From NCBI RefSeq assembly GCF_014287585.1, contig NZ_JACOOJ010000054.1, forward strand, positions 1 through 20,724: DNA of 20,724 nucleotides, written 5' to 3'. This document shows positions 7,765-16,228 of this stretch, in pieces. Position numbers and translations under genes: made by a program. Numbering within the stretch: the stretch's first letter is position 1; every line of letters starts with the position of its first letter. The DNA comes from Parabacteroides hominis. GTDB lineage: Bacteria; Bacteroidota; Bacteroidia; Bacteroidales; Tannerellaceae. The notes under the pieces are model-generated. The model did no database searches. It was not told the origin of the DNA and saw only the letters and a program-made list of their open reading frames with translations.

Positions 7765-7860
7765 CGGAATTCTTCGCTTATATAGGCGGGTTTTTGAAAA
7801 TATGATGGATAGAAGAAGAAATATCGCAGATTTCTCCGTACCTTAGTAGCGAATAATTTG

Positions 7861-7948
7861 CTTGTCGACAATTGTCGGCAGGCTTGTCGACAACCGTCGG
7901 CAGGTTTGTCGACAATTGTCAGCAGGCCTGCCGACAATCGTCGGCAGG
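7861..7948. repeat. Four tandem 22-bp palindromic repeats
   Basis: Four exactly adjacent 22-bp units occupy 7861-7882, 7883-7904, 7905-7926 and 7927-7948. Each has two 9-base arms around AATT, AACC or AATC. The fourth unit is a perfect inverted repeat (CCTGCCGAC / GTCGGCAGG). Units 1 and 2 differ in the left arm by C-to-T changes that remain G-U pairs in RNA; unit 3 has one real mismatch. Units 1 and 3 also contain the palindrome GACAATTGTC. There are no spacers, so this is not CRISPR. It sits between the divergent prmC and ribD genes. Confidence 0.9.
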
Positions 7949-8021
7949 CAATTACCCGGAGGGAATTTCGGGGCTGGATGCGGGCAAATCATTGTTTGGT
8001 CGGATGTAAAAACAATTTGCA

Positions 8022-9068
8022 ATGATGGTTGTCGAAGAGAAATATATGGCCCGCTGCATCGAGCTTGCACGGGGAGGAGAAGGCAATACGGCTCCGAACC
8101 CGCTGGTCGGTGCGGTGATTGTACATAAAGGAAAGATTATAGGAGAAGGATTTCATCGCAAATGCGGCGAAGCGCATGCCGAAGTGAATGCGGTGGCTTC
8201 CGTCCGGGATGAAGCGCTTTTGCGGGATTCTACTATCTATGTGAGTCTCGAACCCTGTTCCCATTACGGAAAGACGCCTCCCTGTGCGGAGTTGATTATA
8301 AGGAAAGGCATCCCGCGTGTCGTGGTCGGCACTTTGGACCCGTTCCCGGAGGTGTCGGGGCGGGGAGTACGCATGCTGCGCGAGGCGGGTGTCGAAGTCG
8401 TGACGGGAGTGCTGGAAGAAGAGGCACGTGCCCTGAATCCTGCTTTTATGACTTTCCAGATACGGAAACGTCCTTATGTCTACCTGAAATGGGCGCAGAG
8501 CGCAGATGGTTTTATGGATGTCCGGCGGGAGGATGCATCCGAGCCTCCCGCGCTTCTGTCCTCTGCCGAGACTCTCCGAAGGGTTCACCGGCTTCGTTCC
8601 GAAGTGGCGGCCATTATGGTCGGGACACGTACGGCGTTGTTGGACAATCCGTCGCTGACCGTGCGGCATTGGGCCGGCCGGTCTCCGGTCAGGGTAGTGC
8701 TCGACCGGACGTTGAAGCTGCCGGCCGGTTCGCATCTGCTGGATGGCGCGGTGCGCACGCTCGTGTTTACAGCCGTTGAAGCCGAAAGCCGACCGAATGT
8801 CGAGTATGTGCGGATCGATTTCGGGCAGGAGGTCTTGCCGCAAGTCCTGCAATATTTATATGGGCAGAATTTGAATTCGTTGATGGTCGAAGGAGGCGCG
8901 AGGCTGTTGGAAAGTTTCCTTGACGCCGGCTTGTGGGATGAAGCCTGGGTTGAAACGGCTCCGGCAGCTCTGGGTTCAGGCGTAAAAGCGCCTGCTGTTT
9001 CCGGCATGACGGCCACCACGGAACTGAGGCATGGACATCTTTTGGAAACCTGGAAACAAAAGGTTTAA
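8022..9068 (+). CDS. ribD: Bifunctional riboflavin deaminase/reductase RibD
   Basis: This enzyme catalyses two early riboflavin steps: deamination of the pyrimidine intermediate from GTP, then NADPH-dependent reduction of its ribosyl side chain. It is a 348-aa cytosolic protein. The N-terminal zinc deaminase domain shows APNPLVGAVIV, H52-A-E54 and PC79-x8-C88 (EPCSHYGKTPPC). The C-terminal reductase domain starts near residue 147 (RPYVYLKWAQSADG) and contains VGTRTALLDNPSLTVR and LMVEGGARLLESF. Two ATGs in a row (8022, 8025) could start it. It is divergent from prmC across the palindromic repeats. No FMN riboswitch is recognised upstream. Confidence 0.95.
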   Translation: MMVVEEKYMARCIELARGGEGNTAPNPLVGAVIVHKGKIIGEGFHRKCGEAHAEVNAVASVRDEALLRDSTIYVSLEPCSHYGKTPPCAELIIRKGIPRVVVGTLDPFPEVSGRGVRMLREAGVEVVTGVLEEEARALNPAFMTFQIRKRPYVYLKWAQSADGFMDVRREDASEPPALLSSAETLRRVHRLRSEVAAIMVGTRTALLDNPSLTVRHWAGRSPVRVVLDRTLKLPAGSHLLDGAVRTLVFTAVEAESRPNVEYVRIDFGQEVLPQVLQYLYGQNLNSLMVEGGARLLESFLDAGLWDEAWVETAPAALGSGVKAPAVSGMTATTELRHGHLLETWKQKV

Positions 9069-9146
9069 AATGAACTTTATAATTCGTAACGACACTAAAA
9101 TATTATAAATATTCCCCTATATGAGGTATAAAGCAAAAAATGTTTC

Positions 9147-9154
9147 TACTTTTG
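9147..9154 (+). promoter_or_regulatory. Candidate -7 element of the DUF6242 gene
   Basis: TACTTTTG matches TAnnTTTG and lies 30 bases before the ATG at 9185. No TTTG is found 19-21 bases upstream, so only the -7 half is supported. Confidence 0.45.
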
Positions 9155-9184
9155 TGCCTTTATATGCAACAAACTTATTTTTTG

Positions 9185-10564
9185 ATGAAAAATAGAATAG
9201 TACTGTTTATAGCCGGATGTTGTGCTCTGTTATTGTCGTCCTGTCTGGGTTCGGATGATACGCAATATGAGCTGAGTAGAGATTGTCAGATTCTATCTTT
9301 TTCTTTGTCGAATGATTCTATCCCGGAACTGAAGAATGTCGTTTTTACGATCGACCAGGTAACCGGGCGTATCTTCAATATAGATTCCATGCCTTATGGG
9401 ACGAAGCTGGATGAAAAGGTGATTTGTACGGTTAAGCTGGCTTCGACAGTGTATAGCTGCCAGGTTATACAGGAAGCGGTCGGAGATACGATCCCCTGGA
9501 ATCTGGAAGATTCGCTGGATTTTTCCAAGCCGGTGAAGTTCATAAATACCTTGTGGGATCTTCAAACCACAAAGGCATATCTCGCACAAGTCAATATCCA
9601 CCAGGTTGTTCCCGACTCGATGGTTTGGGGCATTTACAAAGAAGGCATTACGGACGGTGCTGTCAAGGAAGAAAAAGTCGTTGTTTTCGGTGAAGGAAAT
9701 GACGAGTCTTATTATATGTATACGCAGCCTGTAAACGCAAGCGAAGGCTACCAGTTGTACCGCTCGGCTGTTGCGGACGGCAAGAACTGGACGAAGCTGA
9801 CTGTTGCAGGCCTTCCTGCCGGAGAAGTGCTTCTCTCCCAGATCACGGCTTATGAAGATGCGGTCTATGCCGTTACGACGAAAGGCGCCCTTTATAGTTC
9901 GGCAGATGGGCAAAACTGGTCGCTTGTTGAAAATACTCCGGTGATAAAATCCCTTTTAGGCGCTATCGATGTGGACGATGACTTTACGGCAGCCGGCAAG
10001 CAGCCCTCAGCCCTTAGCGCGGTTATCGACAAGGATGGCACGCTGGTCTACGGGTATATGAATGAAGCGAAGGAATGGAATGAAGGGACACTTCTGAACG
10101 AAGGTTTCCCGTTGACCGGTTTCGGCAACCTTTCCTATAATTCGATGTTCCGCGCCCGCCTGTTAGTGGTTGCCGGAAGAGACAAGGACAATAGATTGAC
10201 AAATACAGCCTGGTCGACGGAAGATGGCAGAGTCTGGGCGAAGCTGACGGACGACGAAGCGGCTCCTTTCGATAAGCAAGAGGGCGTTGCCGTGGCGGAA
10301 TATGACGACAAAATGTTTATGCTGAGCGGTATCGATGAAGCAGGCAAGGCTTCTTCCGCCATTTACCTCTCACGTGACGGCGGCGTAAACTGGAACTTGT
10401 CGGATTCATTGGTCGTGATGCCGCAGCAGTTCAAAGCAAGAGGGTTCTCTTCTATCTATGTGGATAAAGACAATTATATGTATCTTTTCGGCGGAAAAGA
10501 AACCAATAGCTCGAATGTATTGAACCAAATCTGGCGCGGTCGTATTAACCGCCTGGGTTTTTAA
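9185..10564 (+). CDS. DUF6242-type lipoprotein with beta-propeller-like repeats
   Basis: From the ATG at 9185 this is a 459-aa lipoprotein with lipobox LLSSC (Cys20), so it is probably envelope-anchored. An N-terminal domain of about 120 residues is followed by a region with repeated Asp-box-like motifs: SADGQNW, STEDGRVW and SRDGGVNW, each near a strand ending in W. These suggest a sialidase/BNR-like or kelch-like beta-propeller. No catalytic motif is evident, so it may be a binding or scaffold protein. An upstream in-frame ATG at 9140 overlaps the candidate promoter and is rejected. It precedes the envelope-biogenesis genes, but the 87-base gap leaves operon membership open. Confidence 0.75.
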   Translation: MKNRIVLFIAGCCALLLSSCLGSDDTQYELSRDCQILSFSLSNDSIPELKNVVFTIDQVTGRIFNIDSMPYGTKLDEKVICTVKLASTVYSCQVIQEAVGDTIPWNLEDSLDFSKPVKFINTLWDLQTTKAYLAQVNIHQVVPDSMVWGIYKEGITDGAVKEEKVVVFGEGNDESYYMYTQPVNASEGYQLYRSAVADGKNWTKLTVAGLPAGEVLLSQITAYEDAVYAVTTKGALYSSADGQNWSLVENTPVIKSLLGAIDVDDDFTAAGKQPSALSAVIDKDGTLVYGYMNEAKEWNEGTLLNEGFPLTGFGNLSYNSMFRARLLVVAGRDKDNRLTNTAWSTEDGRVWAKLTDDEAAPFDKQEGVAVAEYDDKMFMLSGIDEAGKASSAIYLSRDGGVNWNLSDSLVVMPQQFKARGFSSIYVDKDNYMYLFGGKETNSSNVLNQIWRGRINRLGF

Positions 10565-10651
10565 GCATAAAGAAAGTTCGTGGAGGACCATATAATTTTA
10601 TGAGCGATTCGGCGTTAGAAAAGAAGGTATAGATTATAATAAAAAACGATT

Positions 10652-11371
10652 ATGACTTCAACTTTCTTTCAGCGCATACTCATATTAGTCCTTTTGGCCG
10701 GTTGCATGACCGGTCTTCACGCACAAGAATATAAATACGAGATCGGAGGAATGGCGGGCGGAGCCTTTTATATGGGCGATGTCAACAAGAACGCTTTTTT
10801 TAAAGGGCTGAATCCCGCGTTCGGGGCCGTTTTCCGCTATAATGCCAATTTCAGGTGGGCTTTCAAAGGCAACTTGATGTGGGGGCAGGTCTCAGGCACG
10901 ACCGAAGGACAGGAAAATGTTTTTCCGGATCTTGCACAAGGTTCTTTCAGCCGGAACCTGATCGAACTGGGCGGACAGATGGAGTTCAACTTCTTTCCGT
11001 ACAGTGACAAATTTGCGTATTCAAACGCAAAACGTTTCACTCCCTATATTTTTATGGGATTGGGTGTGACGGTGGCGCCGGGTAGCGGGAAGACTTTTGC
11101 CGGTCCGAACATTCCGCTCGGTGTGGGTTTGAAATACAAGGTAAAGAACAGGATCAACCTGGGATGCGAGTTCTCGTTCCGCAAACTGTTTGGCGACGGC
11201 CTGGACGTGACGGACGACGGCAATGCGTTTCTGGATGATCCCTACCACATGAAAGGTAGTTTTTTGAAGAATAAAGATTGGTATTCTTTTTTGTTGTTTA
11301 CGGTTACCTGGGATTTCGGTCCGCGATGCAGGACCTGCAACAATGCGAAGAATATAGATAATATACAGTAG
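10652..11371 (+). CDS. DUF6089 outer-membrane beta-barrel protein
   Basis: This 239-aa protein has a signal peptide ([24 protein letters not shown]) and a mature start [20 protein letters not shown], typical of the DUF6089 family found next to uppS/bamA in Bacteroidota. Alternating strand patterns ([41 protein letters not shown]) indicate a beta-barrel. The conserved position 17 bases before uppS and upstream of bamA suggests a role linked to outer-membrane biogenesis. The molecular function is unknown. Confidence 0.85.
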   Translation: MTSTFFQRILILVLLAGCMTGLHAQEYKYEIGGMAGGAFYMGDVNKNAFFKGLNPAFGAVFRYNANFRWAFKGNLMWGQVSGTTEGQENVFPDLAQGSFSRNLIELGGQMEFNFFPYSDKFAYSNAKRFTPYIFMGLGVTVAPGSGKTFAGPNIPLGVGLKYKVKNRINLGCEFSFRKLFGDGLDVTDDGNAFLDDPYHMKGSFLKNKDWYSFLLFTVTWDFGPRCRTCNNAKNIDNIQ

Positions 11372-11388
11372 TTATAGATGAAAACACT

Positions 11389-12132
11389 ATGTCGCTGATT
11401 GAACAAATAGATAAAAATCGATTGCCGCAGCATGTGGCGATTATTATGGATGGCAACGGACGCTGGGCCAAAGCGAAGGGGAAAGACCGGAGCTACGGGC
11501 ATCAGGAGGGCGTTGTCTCTGTCCGTAAAGTCGTGGAAGCCGCTACAACCGTAGGTTTGAAATATCTGACGATGTACACGTTTTCGACGGAAAACTGGAA
11601 TCGTCCGGAAGCGGAGGTACAGGCACTGATGAGCCTGCTGGTTGCAGCCATCCATCGCGAGACTCCCGACCTGATGAAAAATAATGTCCGCCTGATGTCG
11701 ATCGGCAATCTGGACCGCTTGCCGGCAGATGCACATGCCACCTTGCAGGATTGTATCGCACAGACTTCGGCCAATACGGGCGTTACGCTCATATTGGCTT
11801 TGAGTTATTCGGCCCGTTGGGAAATAACCGAAGCTGTGAAACGCCTGGCCGGGGAGGCGGTGGAGAAGAAAATAAACCCCAACGATATAACCGAGGCTGT
11901 CGTCTCGGATCACCTGACAACCAAAGGTATTCCCGATCCGGATTTGTTGATCCGTACCGGAGGAGAACAACGCGTCAGCAACTTCCTGCTTTGGCAGTTG
12001 TCGTATGCCGAATTTTTCTTTACCGATGTGTATTGGCCGGATTTTAGAGAAGAAGAGTTGTATGGAGCTATATTGTATTACCAGCAGCGTGAACGGCGCT
12101 TCGGTAAGACAAGTGAGCAATTAATCTTATAA
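11389..12132 (+). CDS. uppS: Isoprenyl transferase (undecaprenyl diphosphate synthase)
   Basis: This enzyme condenses isopentenyl diphosphate units onto farnesyl diphosphate in cis to make the C55 lipid carrier of peptidoglycan and surface glycans. The 247-aa length is normal. The N-terminal [14 protein letters not shown] carries the essential Asp21. The C-terminal signature [20 protein letters not shown], followed by FTDVYWPDF, is complete. It is tightly packed between the DUF6089 gene (17 bases) and bamA (14 bases), so it is co-transcribed with outer-membrane assembly genes. Confidence 0.96.
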   Translation: MSLIEQIDKNRLPQHVAIIMDGNGRWAKAKGKDRSYGHQEGVVSVRKVVEAATTVGLKYLTMYTFSTENWNRPEAEVQALMSLLVAAIHRETPDLMKNNVRLMSIGNLDRLPADAHATLQDCIAQTSANTGVTLILALSYSARWEITEAVKRLAGEAVEKKINPNDITEAVVSDHLTTKGIPDPDLLIRTGGEQRVSNFLLWQLSYAEFFFTDVYWPDFREEELYGAILYYQQRERRFGKTSEQLIL

Positions 12133-12146
12133 ACAATAGCTGTTAT

Positions 12147-14840
12147 ATGTACAAAAGAATAGTGCTGTTTTTTATTTTCCTGGGATTTGCCTGCGGGGCT
12201 TTTGCTCAGGAAACTGACACTACCAAGGTTGAAGAGCCGGCAGAAGTGCCGGTCATTTCCTATTCGTCACCTCCCAAAAGGTATATCATTGATAGTATTT
12301 CGGTGACGGGGATTAAGAATTATGATGATTTTGTGTTAATCGGCTTTTCCGGCTTGTCGGTAGGGGATGAAGTTACCATACCTGAACCGGGCGGAGCGAT
12401 TACGGATGCGGTAAAACGTTTCTGGAAACATGGACTATTCTCGGATGTAAAGATCCTGGCGAAAAAGATTGAGGGCGACCGGGTTTGGCTGGAAATCCAG
12501 CTCAAGCAGCGTCCGCGTATTTCGGAAGTCAACTATCATGGTATCAAGAAGGGAGAACGTGAGGATCTGGAAGCCCGTCTGGGTTTGCGCAAAGGATACC
12601 AGGTGACTCCTAACCTGATCGACCGTGCAACCACGCTGATCAAGAAGTTCTTCGATGGCAAAGGCTTTAAGAATGTGGATGTCGAAATCGTTCAGAAAGA
12701 CGATATCGCGCATGAAGGCGAAGTGATCGTAGACATCAACATCAACAAGAACGAGAAAACCAAGATCCACAAGATCCATTTCGAAGGAAACAGTGCGTTA
12801 TCTGATCGCGACTTGAAAAAGGCGATGAAGAAGACGAACGAAAAGTTCAGCTTGTCCAACGACTGGAAGAGCAGTATCATGGAAGCCTTCAGCACAAAGA
12901 AGTTTACGACTGAAGAATACGAAAACGATAAGAAACACATTATCGAGAAATATAACGAAAAAGGGTATCGTGATGCTGTCCTTGTGGAAGACAGCGTCGT
13001 GAACTATAATGACAAGCGTGTGGATATCTTCCTGAAAGTGGAAGAAGGCGACAAGTATTATCTGAAAGATATCAACTTTGTCGGCAATACGAAATATCCG
13101 ACGGAACAGCTGACCTATATCTTAGGCATGAAGCCGGGCGACGTCTATAACCAGAAAAAACTGAATGAACGATTGACGACCGACGATGATGCTGTTTCCA
13201 ACCTGTATTATAACAACGGTTACATCTTCTTCGGTGCGGATCCGGTCGAAGTGGACGTCGACAACGACTCCATCTCTTTGGAAATCCGTATTCAGGAAGG
13301 TCCGCAGGCAACGATCAACCGGGTTATCATCAATGGTAACGACCGTTTGTATGAAGACATCGTTCGTCGTGAACTCCGTACGAAGCCGGGTATGTTGTTC
13401 AGTCGTGAAGACTTGATGCGTTCAACCCGTGAAATCGCACAGATGGGACATTTCGACCCGGAAAACCTGGTTCCGCAGCCATTGCCCGATCCGGATAACG
13501 GAACGGTGGATATCCAGTACAACCTCGTGTCAAAGGCAAATGACCAGATCGAGTTCTCTGCCGGTTGGGGACAAACAGGTGTGATCGGTAAACTGAGTTT
13601 GAAGTTTACGAACTTCTCTATGAAGAACCTGCTGAATCCGAGTACTTATAAAGGTATCATCCCGCAAGGGGAAGGACAGACCTTGACATTGAGCGGCCAG
13701 ACAAACGGACGTTACTATCAGGCATACAGTATTTCATTTATGGACCCGTGGTTCGGCGGTAAACGCCCGAATACATTGTCCGTGAGCGCTTACTTCTCCA
13801 AACAGACGGATATCAGTAGTAATTATTTGAGTAATAACAGTTACGGCTACAACGGCTATGGTTATGGCTATCCGTACTATGGCGGTTATGGCGGTTACGG
13901 CGGATATGGATACGGCTACGGCAATTATGGTTATGGCGGCTATAACAACTATGAACTGGCATACGACCCGGATAAGTCGATCATGATGTTCGGACTTTCT
14001 GCCGGTTACGGTAAACGTTTGAACTGGCCGGATGACTACTTCCAGTTTATGGCGACTTTGAACTACCAGTTGTATATGATGAAAGACTGGGATTACTTCC
14101 TGGTAAATAACGGTAACTGTCATAACATCAACCTGGAATTGAACTTGCAGCGTAACTCTATCGACAACCCGTTGTACACACGTAGAGGTTCACAGTTCAT
14201 GTTCTCGGTTGCCGCAACTCCGCCCTGGTCATTGTGGGACGGTAAGGACTACAAGAATATGAGCGACCAGGACGAAGCCAAGTTCCGCATGATCGAATAC
14301 CATAAGTGGAAATTCAAAGCGAAGATCTTCTCTCCGCTGGCTCCGCTGACAGTGAAACGTACGCCGGTCTTGATGTCACGTATCGAATACGGTTTCTTAG
14401 GCTCTTACAACAAGTATAAGAAATCTCCGTTCGAAACCTTCTATATGGGTGGTGACGGTATGAGCGGATATTCCAGTACCTATGCAACCGAAACGATCGG
14501 TTTGAGAGGTTACGAAAACGGTAGTATTGCCGGTAACGGTGGTTACAATTCATATGGGTATGCTTACTCCCGCCTGTCGATGGAGTTGCGCTATCCGTTC
14601 CTGCTGGAACCGTCTTCAACGATCTATGGTCTGGTATTCGTCGAAGCGGGTAATGCCTGGAGAGATTTGAAAGATTTCAACCCGTTCCAGTTGAAACGTT
14701 CTGCCGGTGTCGGCGTTCGTATCTTCCTCCCGATGATCGGTTTGATGGGTATCGACTGGGCTTACGGTTTCGATCGTCCCGACGGAAGCTCCCAGAGAGG
14801 CGGCAGCAACTTCCACTTCATTATCGGACAGGAGTTTTAA
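12147..14840 (+). CDS. bamA: Outer-membrane protein assembly factor BamA
   Basis: This Omp85-family protein is the core of the BAM machine that inserts beta-barrels into the outer membrane. It is 897 aa, with signal peptide MYKRIVLFFIFLGFACGAFA, several POTRA domains over about residues 45-470 (repeated VxxIxFxGN/GTKY-like segments such as IHFEGNSALSDRDL and INFVGNTKYPTEQL) and a C-terminal barrel ending in IIGQEF with terminal Phe. AETIGLRGYENGS resembles the conserved VRGY-type loop of Omp85 proteins. An unusual insert at residues 566-602 is almost only Gly and Tyr (16 of each in 37). It is followed by a strong hairpin and two ompH/skp chaperone genes, the usual Bacteroidota order. Confidence 0.96.
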   Translation: MYKRIVLFFIFLGFACGAFAQETDTTKVEEPAEVPVISYSSPPKRYIIDSISVTGIKNYDDFVLIGFSGLSVGDEVTIPEPGGAITDAVKRFWKHGLFSDVKILAKKIEGDRVWLEIQLKQRPRISEVNYHGIKKGEREDLEARLGLRKGYQVTPNLIDRATTLIKKFFDGKGFKNVDVEIVQKDDIAHEGEVIVDININKNEKTKIHKIHFEGNSALSDRDLKKAMKKTNEKFSLSNDWKSSIMEAFSTKKFTTEEYENDKKHIIEKYNEKGYRDAVLVEDSVVNYNDKRVDIFLKVEEGDKYYLKDINFVGNTKYPTEQLTYILGMKPGDVYNQKKLNERLTTDDDAVSNLYYNNGYIFFGADPVEVDVDNDSISLEIRIQEGPQATINRVIINGNDRLYEDIVRRELRTKPGMLFSREDLMRSTREIAQMGHFDPENLVPQPLPDPDNGTVDIQYNLVSKANDQIEFSAGWGQTGVIGKLSLKFTNFSMKNLLNPSTYKGIIPQGEGQTLTLSGQTNGRYYQAYSISFMDPWFGGKRPNTLSVSAYFSKQTDISSNYLSNNSYGYNGYGYGYPYYGGYGGYGGYGYGYGNYGYGGYNNYELAYDPDKSIMMFGLSAGYGKRLNWPDDYFQFMATLNYQLYMMKDWDYFLVNNGNCHNINLELNLQRNSIDNPLYTRRGSQFMFSVAATPPWSLWDGKDYKNMSDQDEAKFRMIEYHKWKFKAKIFSPLAPLTVKRTPVLMSRIEYGFLGSYNKYKKSPFETFYMGGDGMSGYSSTYATETIGLRGYENGSIAGNGGYNSYGYAYSRLSMELRYPFLLEPSSTIYGLVFVEAGNAWRDLKDFNPFQLKRSAGVGVRIFLPMIGLMGIDWAYGFDRPDGSSQRGGSNFHFIIGQEF

Positions 14841-14853
14841 GGAGTTGAGAGTT

Positions 14854-14919
14854 GAAAGCCCGAACACAAAAGAGGCAATCGGATTGGGTTCCGGTTGCCT
14901 CTTTTGTGTTCGGGCTTTC
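14854..14919 (+). terminator. 25-bp perfect hairpin after bamA
   Basis: Positions 14854-14878 and 14895-14919 are exact reverse complements over 25 bp (GAAAGCCC...GAGGCAA with TTGCCTC...GGGCTTTC), around a 16-nt loop that can itself pair CGGA/TCCG. It starts 14 bases after the bamA stop. No T-run follows, so it may be a terminator, an attenuator or an mRNA 3'-end stabiliser. Confidence 0.6.
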
Positions 14920-14966
14920 CTTACGAAGTTTTCCTAAGTCTGTTAAATTGTTAATTGTATCTTATT

Positions 14967-15000
14967 AATTTTCAATTTTCAACTTTCAATTTTCAATTCT
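14967..15000. repeat. Low-complexity TTTCAA repeats before ompH
   Basis: This 34-base stretch is built of repeated TTTTCAA/CTTTCAA units directly upstream of the -7 element of the first ompH gene. It may be an AT-rich promoter-proximal element or a simple slippage repeat. No function can be assigned. Confidence 0.5.
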
Positions 15001-15002
15001 CT

Positions 15003-15010
15003 TATCTTTG
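15003..15010 (+). promoter_or_regulatory. Candidate -7 element of the first ompH gene
   Basis: TATCTTTG fully matches TAnnTTTG, 33 bases before the ATG at 15044. It lies downstream of the bamA hairpin, so the chaperone gene can be expressed separately. The -33 site is not a clear TTTG. Confidence 0.5.
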
Positions 15011-15043
15011 CAGTCAGAAGGTAAAACTATAAATGACATGTGT

Positions 15044-15559
15044 ATGAAAAAGATTATTGCCTTAAGCTGTTTGTTGTTCCTCTGCTCGTTTGCAGGGCAC
15101 GCACAAAAGTTTGCTTTAATAGATATGGAATATATATTGAAAAATATTCCGGCTTATGAAATGACGAATGAGCAGTTGAGCCAGGTCTCCAAGAAATGGC
15201 AGAACGAAGTGGATGCTATCCAGCAGGAAGCGCAGAACATGTACAAGACTTACCAGAGTGATCTTGTATTCCTGTCTGCCGAGATGAAGTCGAAACGTGA
15301 AGAAGCGATCGTGCAGAAAGAACAGGAAGCGCAGGACTTGAAACGTAAGTATTTCGGTCCCGAAGGCGAGCTGTTTAAGAAACGCGAAAGCCTGATGAAA
15401 CCGATACAGGATGAGATCTACAATGCCGTGAAGGAAATTTCCGAAGATAAAGGCTATCAGATGGTCATGGACCGGGCGTCGTCGATGAATATCATTTTTG
15501 CTTCTCCGAAGATCGATATAAGCAATGAAGTCCTGATAAAGTTAGGATATTCAAAATAA
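15044..15559 (+). CDS. OmpH/Skp-family periplasmic chaperone (first copy)
   Basis: This 171-aa protein is related to Skp (OmpH), a jellyfish-shaped trimeric holdase that carries unfolded outer-membrane proteins across the periplasm to BAM. The signal peptide is MKKIIALSCLLFLCSFAGHA. The mature protein opens with the family strand KFALIDMEYILKNIP, followed by long charged coiled-coil helices (about residues 40-120) and a return strand near GYQMVMDRAS. The ATG at 15044 is chosen because the signal peptide starts there; upstream in-frame codons overlap the promoter. It is one of two adjacent paralogues downstream of bamA. Confidence 0.92.
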   Translation: MKKIIALSCLLFLCSFAGHAQKFALIDMEYILKNIPAYEMTNEQLSQVSKKWQNEVDAIQQEAQNMYKTYQSDLVFLSAEMKSKREEAIVQKEQEAQDLKRKYFGPEGELFKKRESLMKPIQDEIYNAVKEISEDKGYQMVMDRASSMNIIFASPKIDISNEVLIKLGYSK

Positions 15560-15572
15560 ATGCTTACATTTG
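15542..15572 (+). promoter_or_regulatory. Promoter of the second ompH gene
   Basis: TTAG (15542-15545), then 19 bases, then TACATTTG (15565-15572). The -7 element is a full match and the -33 has one mismatch. It overlaps the end of the first ompH gene and gives a leader of about 50 bases. Confidence 0.55.
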
Positions 15573-15631
15573 TGCGCTTTAATGAAGCAAGTTAAGAATA
15601 TGATTAATAACAAGTAATATTTTATAGGAAA

Positions 15632-16129
15632 ATGAAGAAACTGATTATTTTTTTGTTGATGATGCTCCCGTTGGGCGTTTTTGCTCAAGAATCTAAGATT
15701 GCGATTGTAAATACGCAAGAAGTGATCCAGGCTATGCCGGAATTTGCAAATATGCAGAAACAAATGGCTGACATGGAAGCCAAATATAAGAACGAAATGC
15801 AGGTCATGCAGGATGAATACAATAAGAAGTATTCTGATTTTGTCGCTCAGCAGGATTCATTGACAGAAAATATCAAAATGAGAAGAATGCAGGAATTGCA
15901 GGATATGGAACAGCGTACACAGAACTTCATCCAGATTTCCCAGCAGGATTTCCAGAAGAAGCAGGGTGAGTTGTTCACTCCGATCCAGGACAAACTGAAA
16001 AATGCAATCAAGGCAGTCGGTGACGAAAAAGGATATATTTATATTCTGGATCCGCAGATTGTTCTTTATCAGGGTAACGCTGCAGTTGACGCAACTCAGT
16101 TCGTAAAAGCTAAGTTAGGTATTAACTAA
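15632..16129 (+). CDS. OmpH/Skp-family periplasmic chaperone (second copy)
   Basis: This 165-aa paralogue of the preceding gene has signal peptide MKKLIIFLLMMLPLGVFA. The opening strand KIAIVNTQEVIQAMPEF is followed by a long Met/Gln/Lys-rich coiled coil (about residues 40-125) and a closing strand GYIYILDPQIVLY. It is expected to act as a periplasmic holdase for outer-membrane proteins. The two copies differ considerably in the coil, so they may have distinct clients or form mixed trimers (inference). It has its own candidate promoter and is followed by a terminator-like hairpin. Confidence 0.92.
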   Translation: MKKLIIFLLMMLPLGVFAQESKIAIVNTQEVIQAMPEFANMQKQMADMEAKYKNEMQVMQDEYNKKYSDFVAQQDSLTENIKMRRMQELQDMEQRTQNFIQISQQDFQKKQGELFTPIQDKLKNAIKAVGDEKGYIYILDPQIVLYQGNAAVDATQFVKAKLGIN

Positions 16130-16154
16130 TATAATTAGCAATCATAAAATAGCG

Positions 16155-16190
16155 AAGGATGCCTTTCCAAGAGGGGCATCCTTTGTTGTC
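16155..16190 (+). terminator. Terminator after the ompH pair
   Basis: AAGGATGCC (16155-16163) pairs with GGCATCCTT (16175-16183), a 9-bp stem with an 11-nt loop followed by a T-rich stretch (TTTGTTGTC). It lies 25 bases after the second ompH stop and before murI. Confidence 0.65.
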
Positions 16191-16228
16191 TATATCTCAT
16201 TTGAATTTCTAAATTAATAACTTCTCCC

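Noticed and set aside
7740..7937. In-frame N-terminal extension of PrmC upstream of 7739
   Set aside because: It translates the 22-bp palindromic repeats and the candidate promoter, and PrmC proteins start near MTETIAYIKES.
7861..7948. CRISPR-like repeat array
   Set aside because: The units are directly adjacent without spacers, and no cas gene is in the window.
7949..8021. Possible FMN riboswitch upstream of ribD
   Set aside because: A short TTCGGGGCTGG resemblance is present, but the other conserved RFN segments are missing and the leader is too short.
7989..8852. Long antisense open frame over ribD
   Set aside because: It lies opposite a clear RibD, has no protein-like domain and reflects the GC-rich codon pattern.
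13734..14123. Antisense open frame over the Gly/Tyr-rich part of bamA
   Set aside because: It is Val/Ile/Thr-rich only because it mirrors the GGY codon repeats; no start signal or family resemblance.
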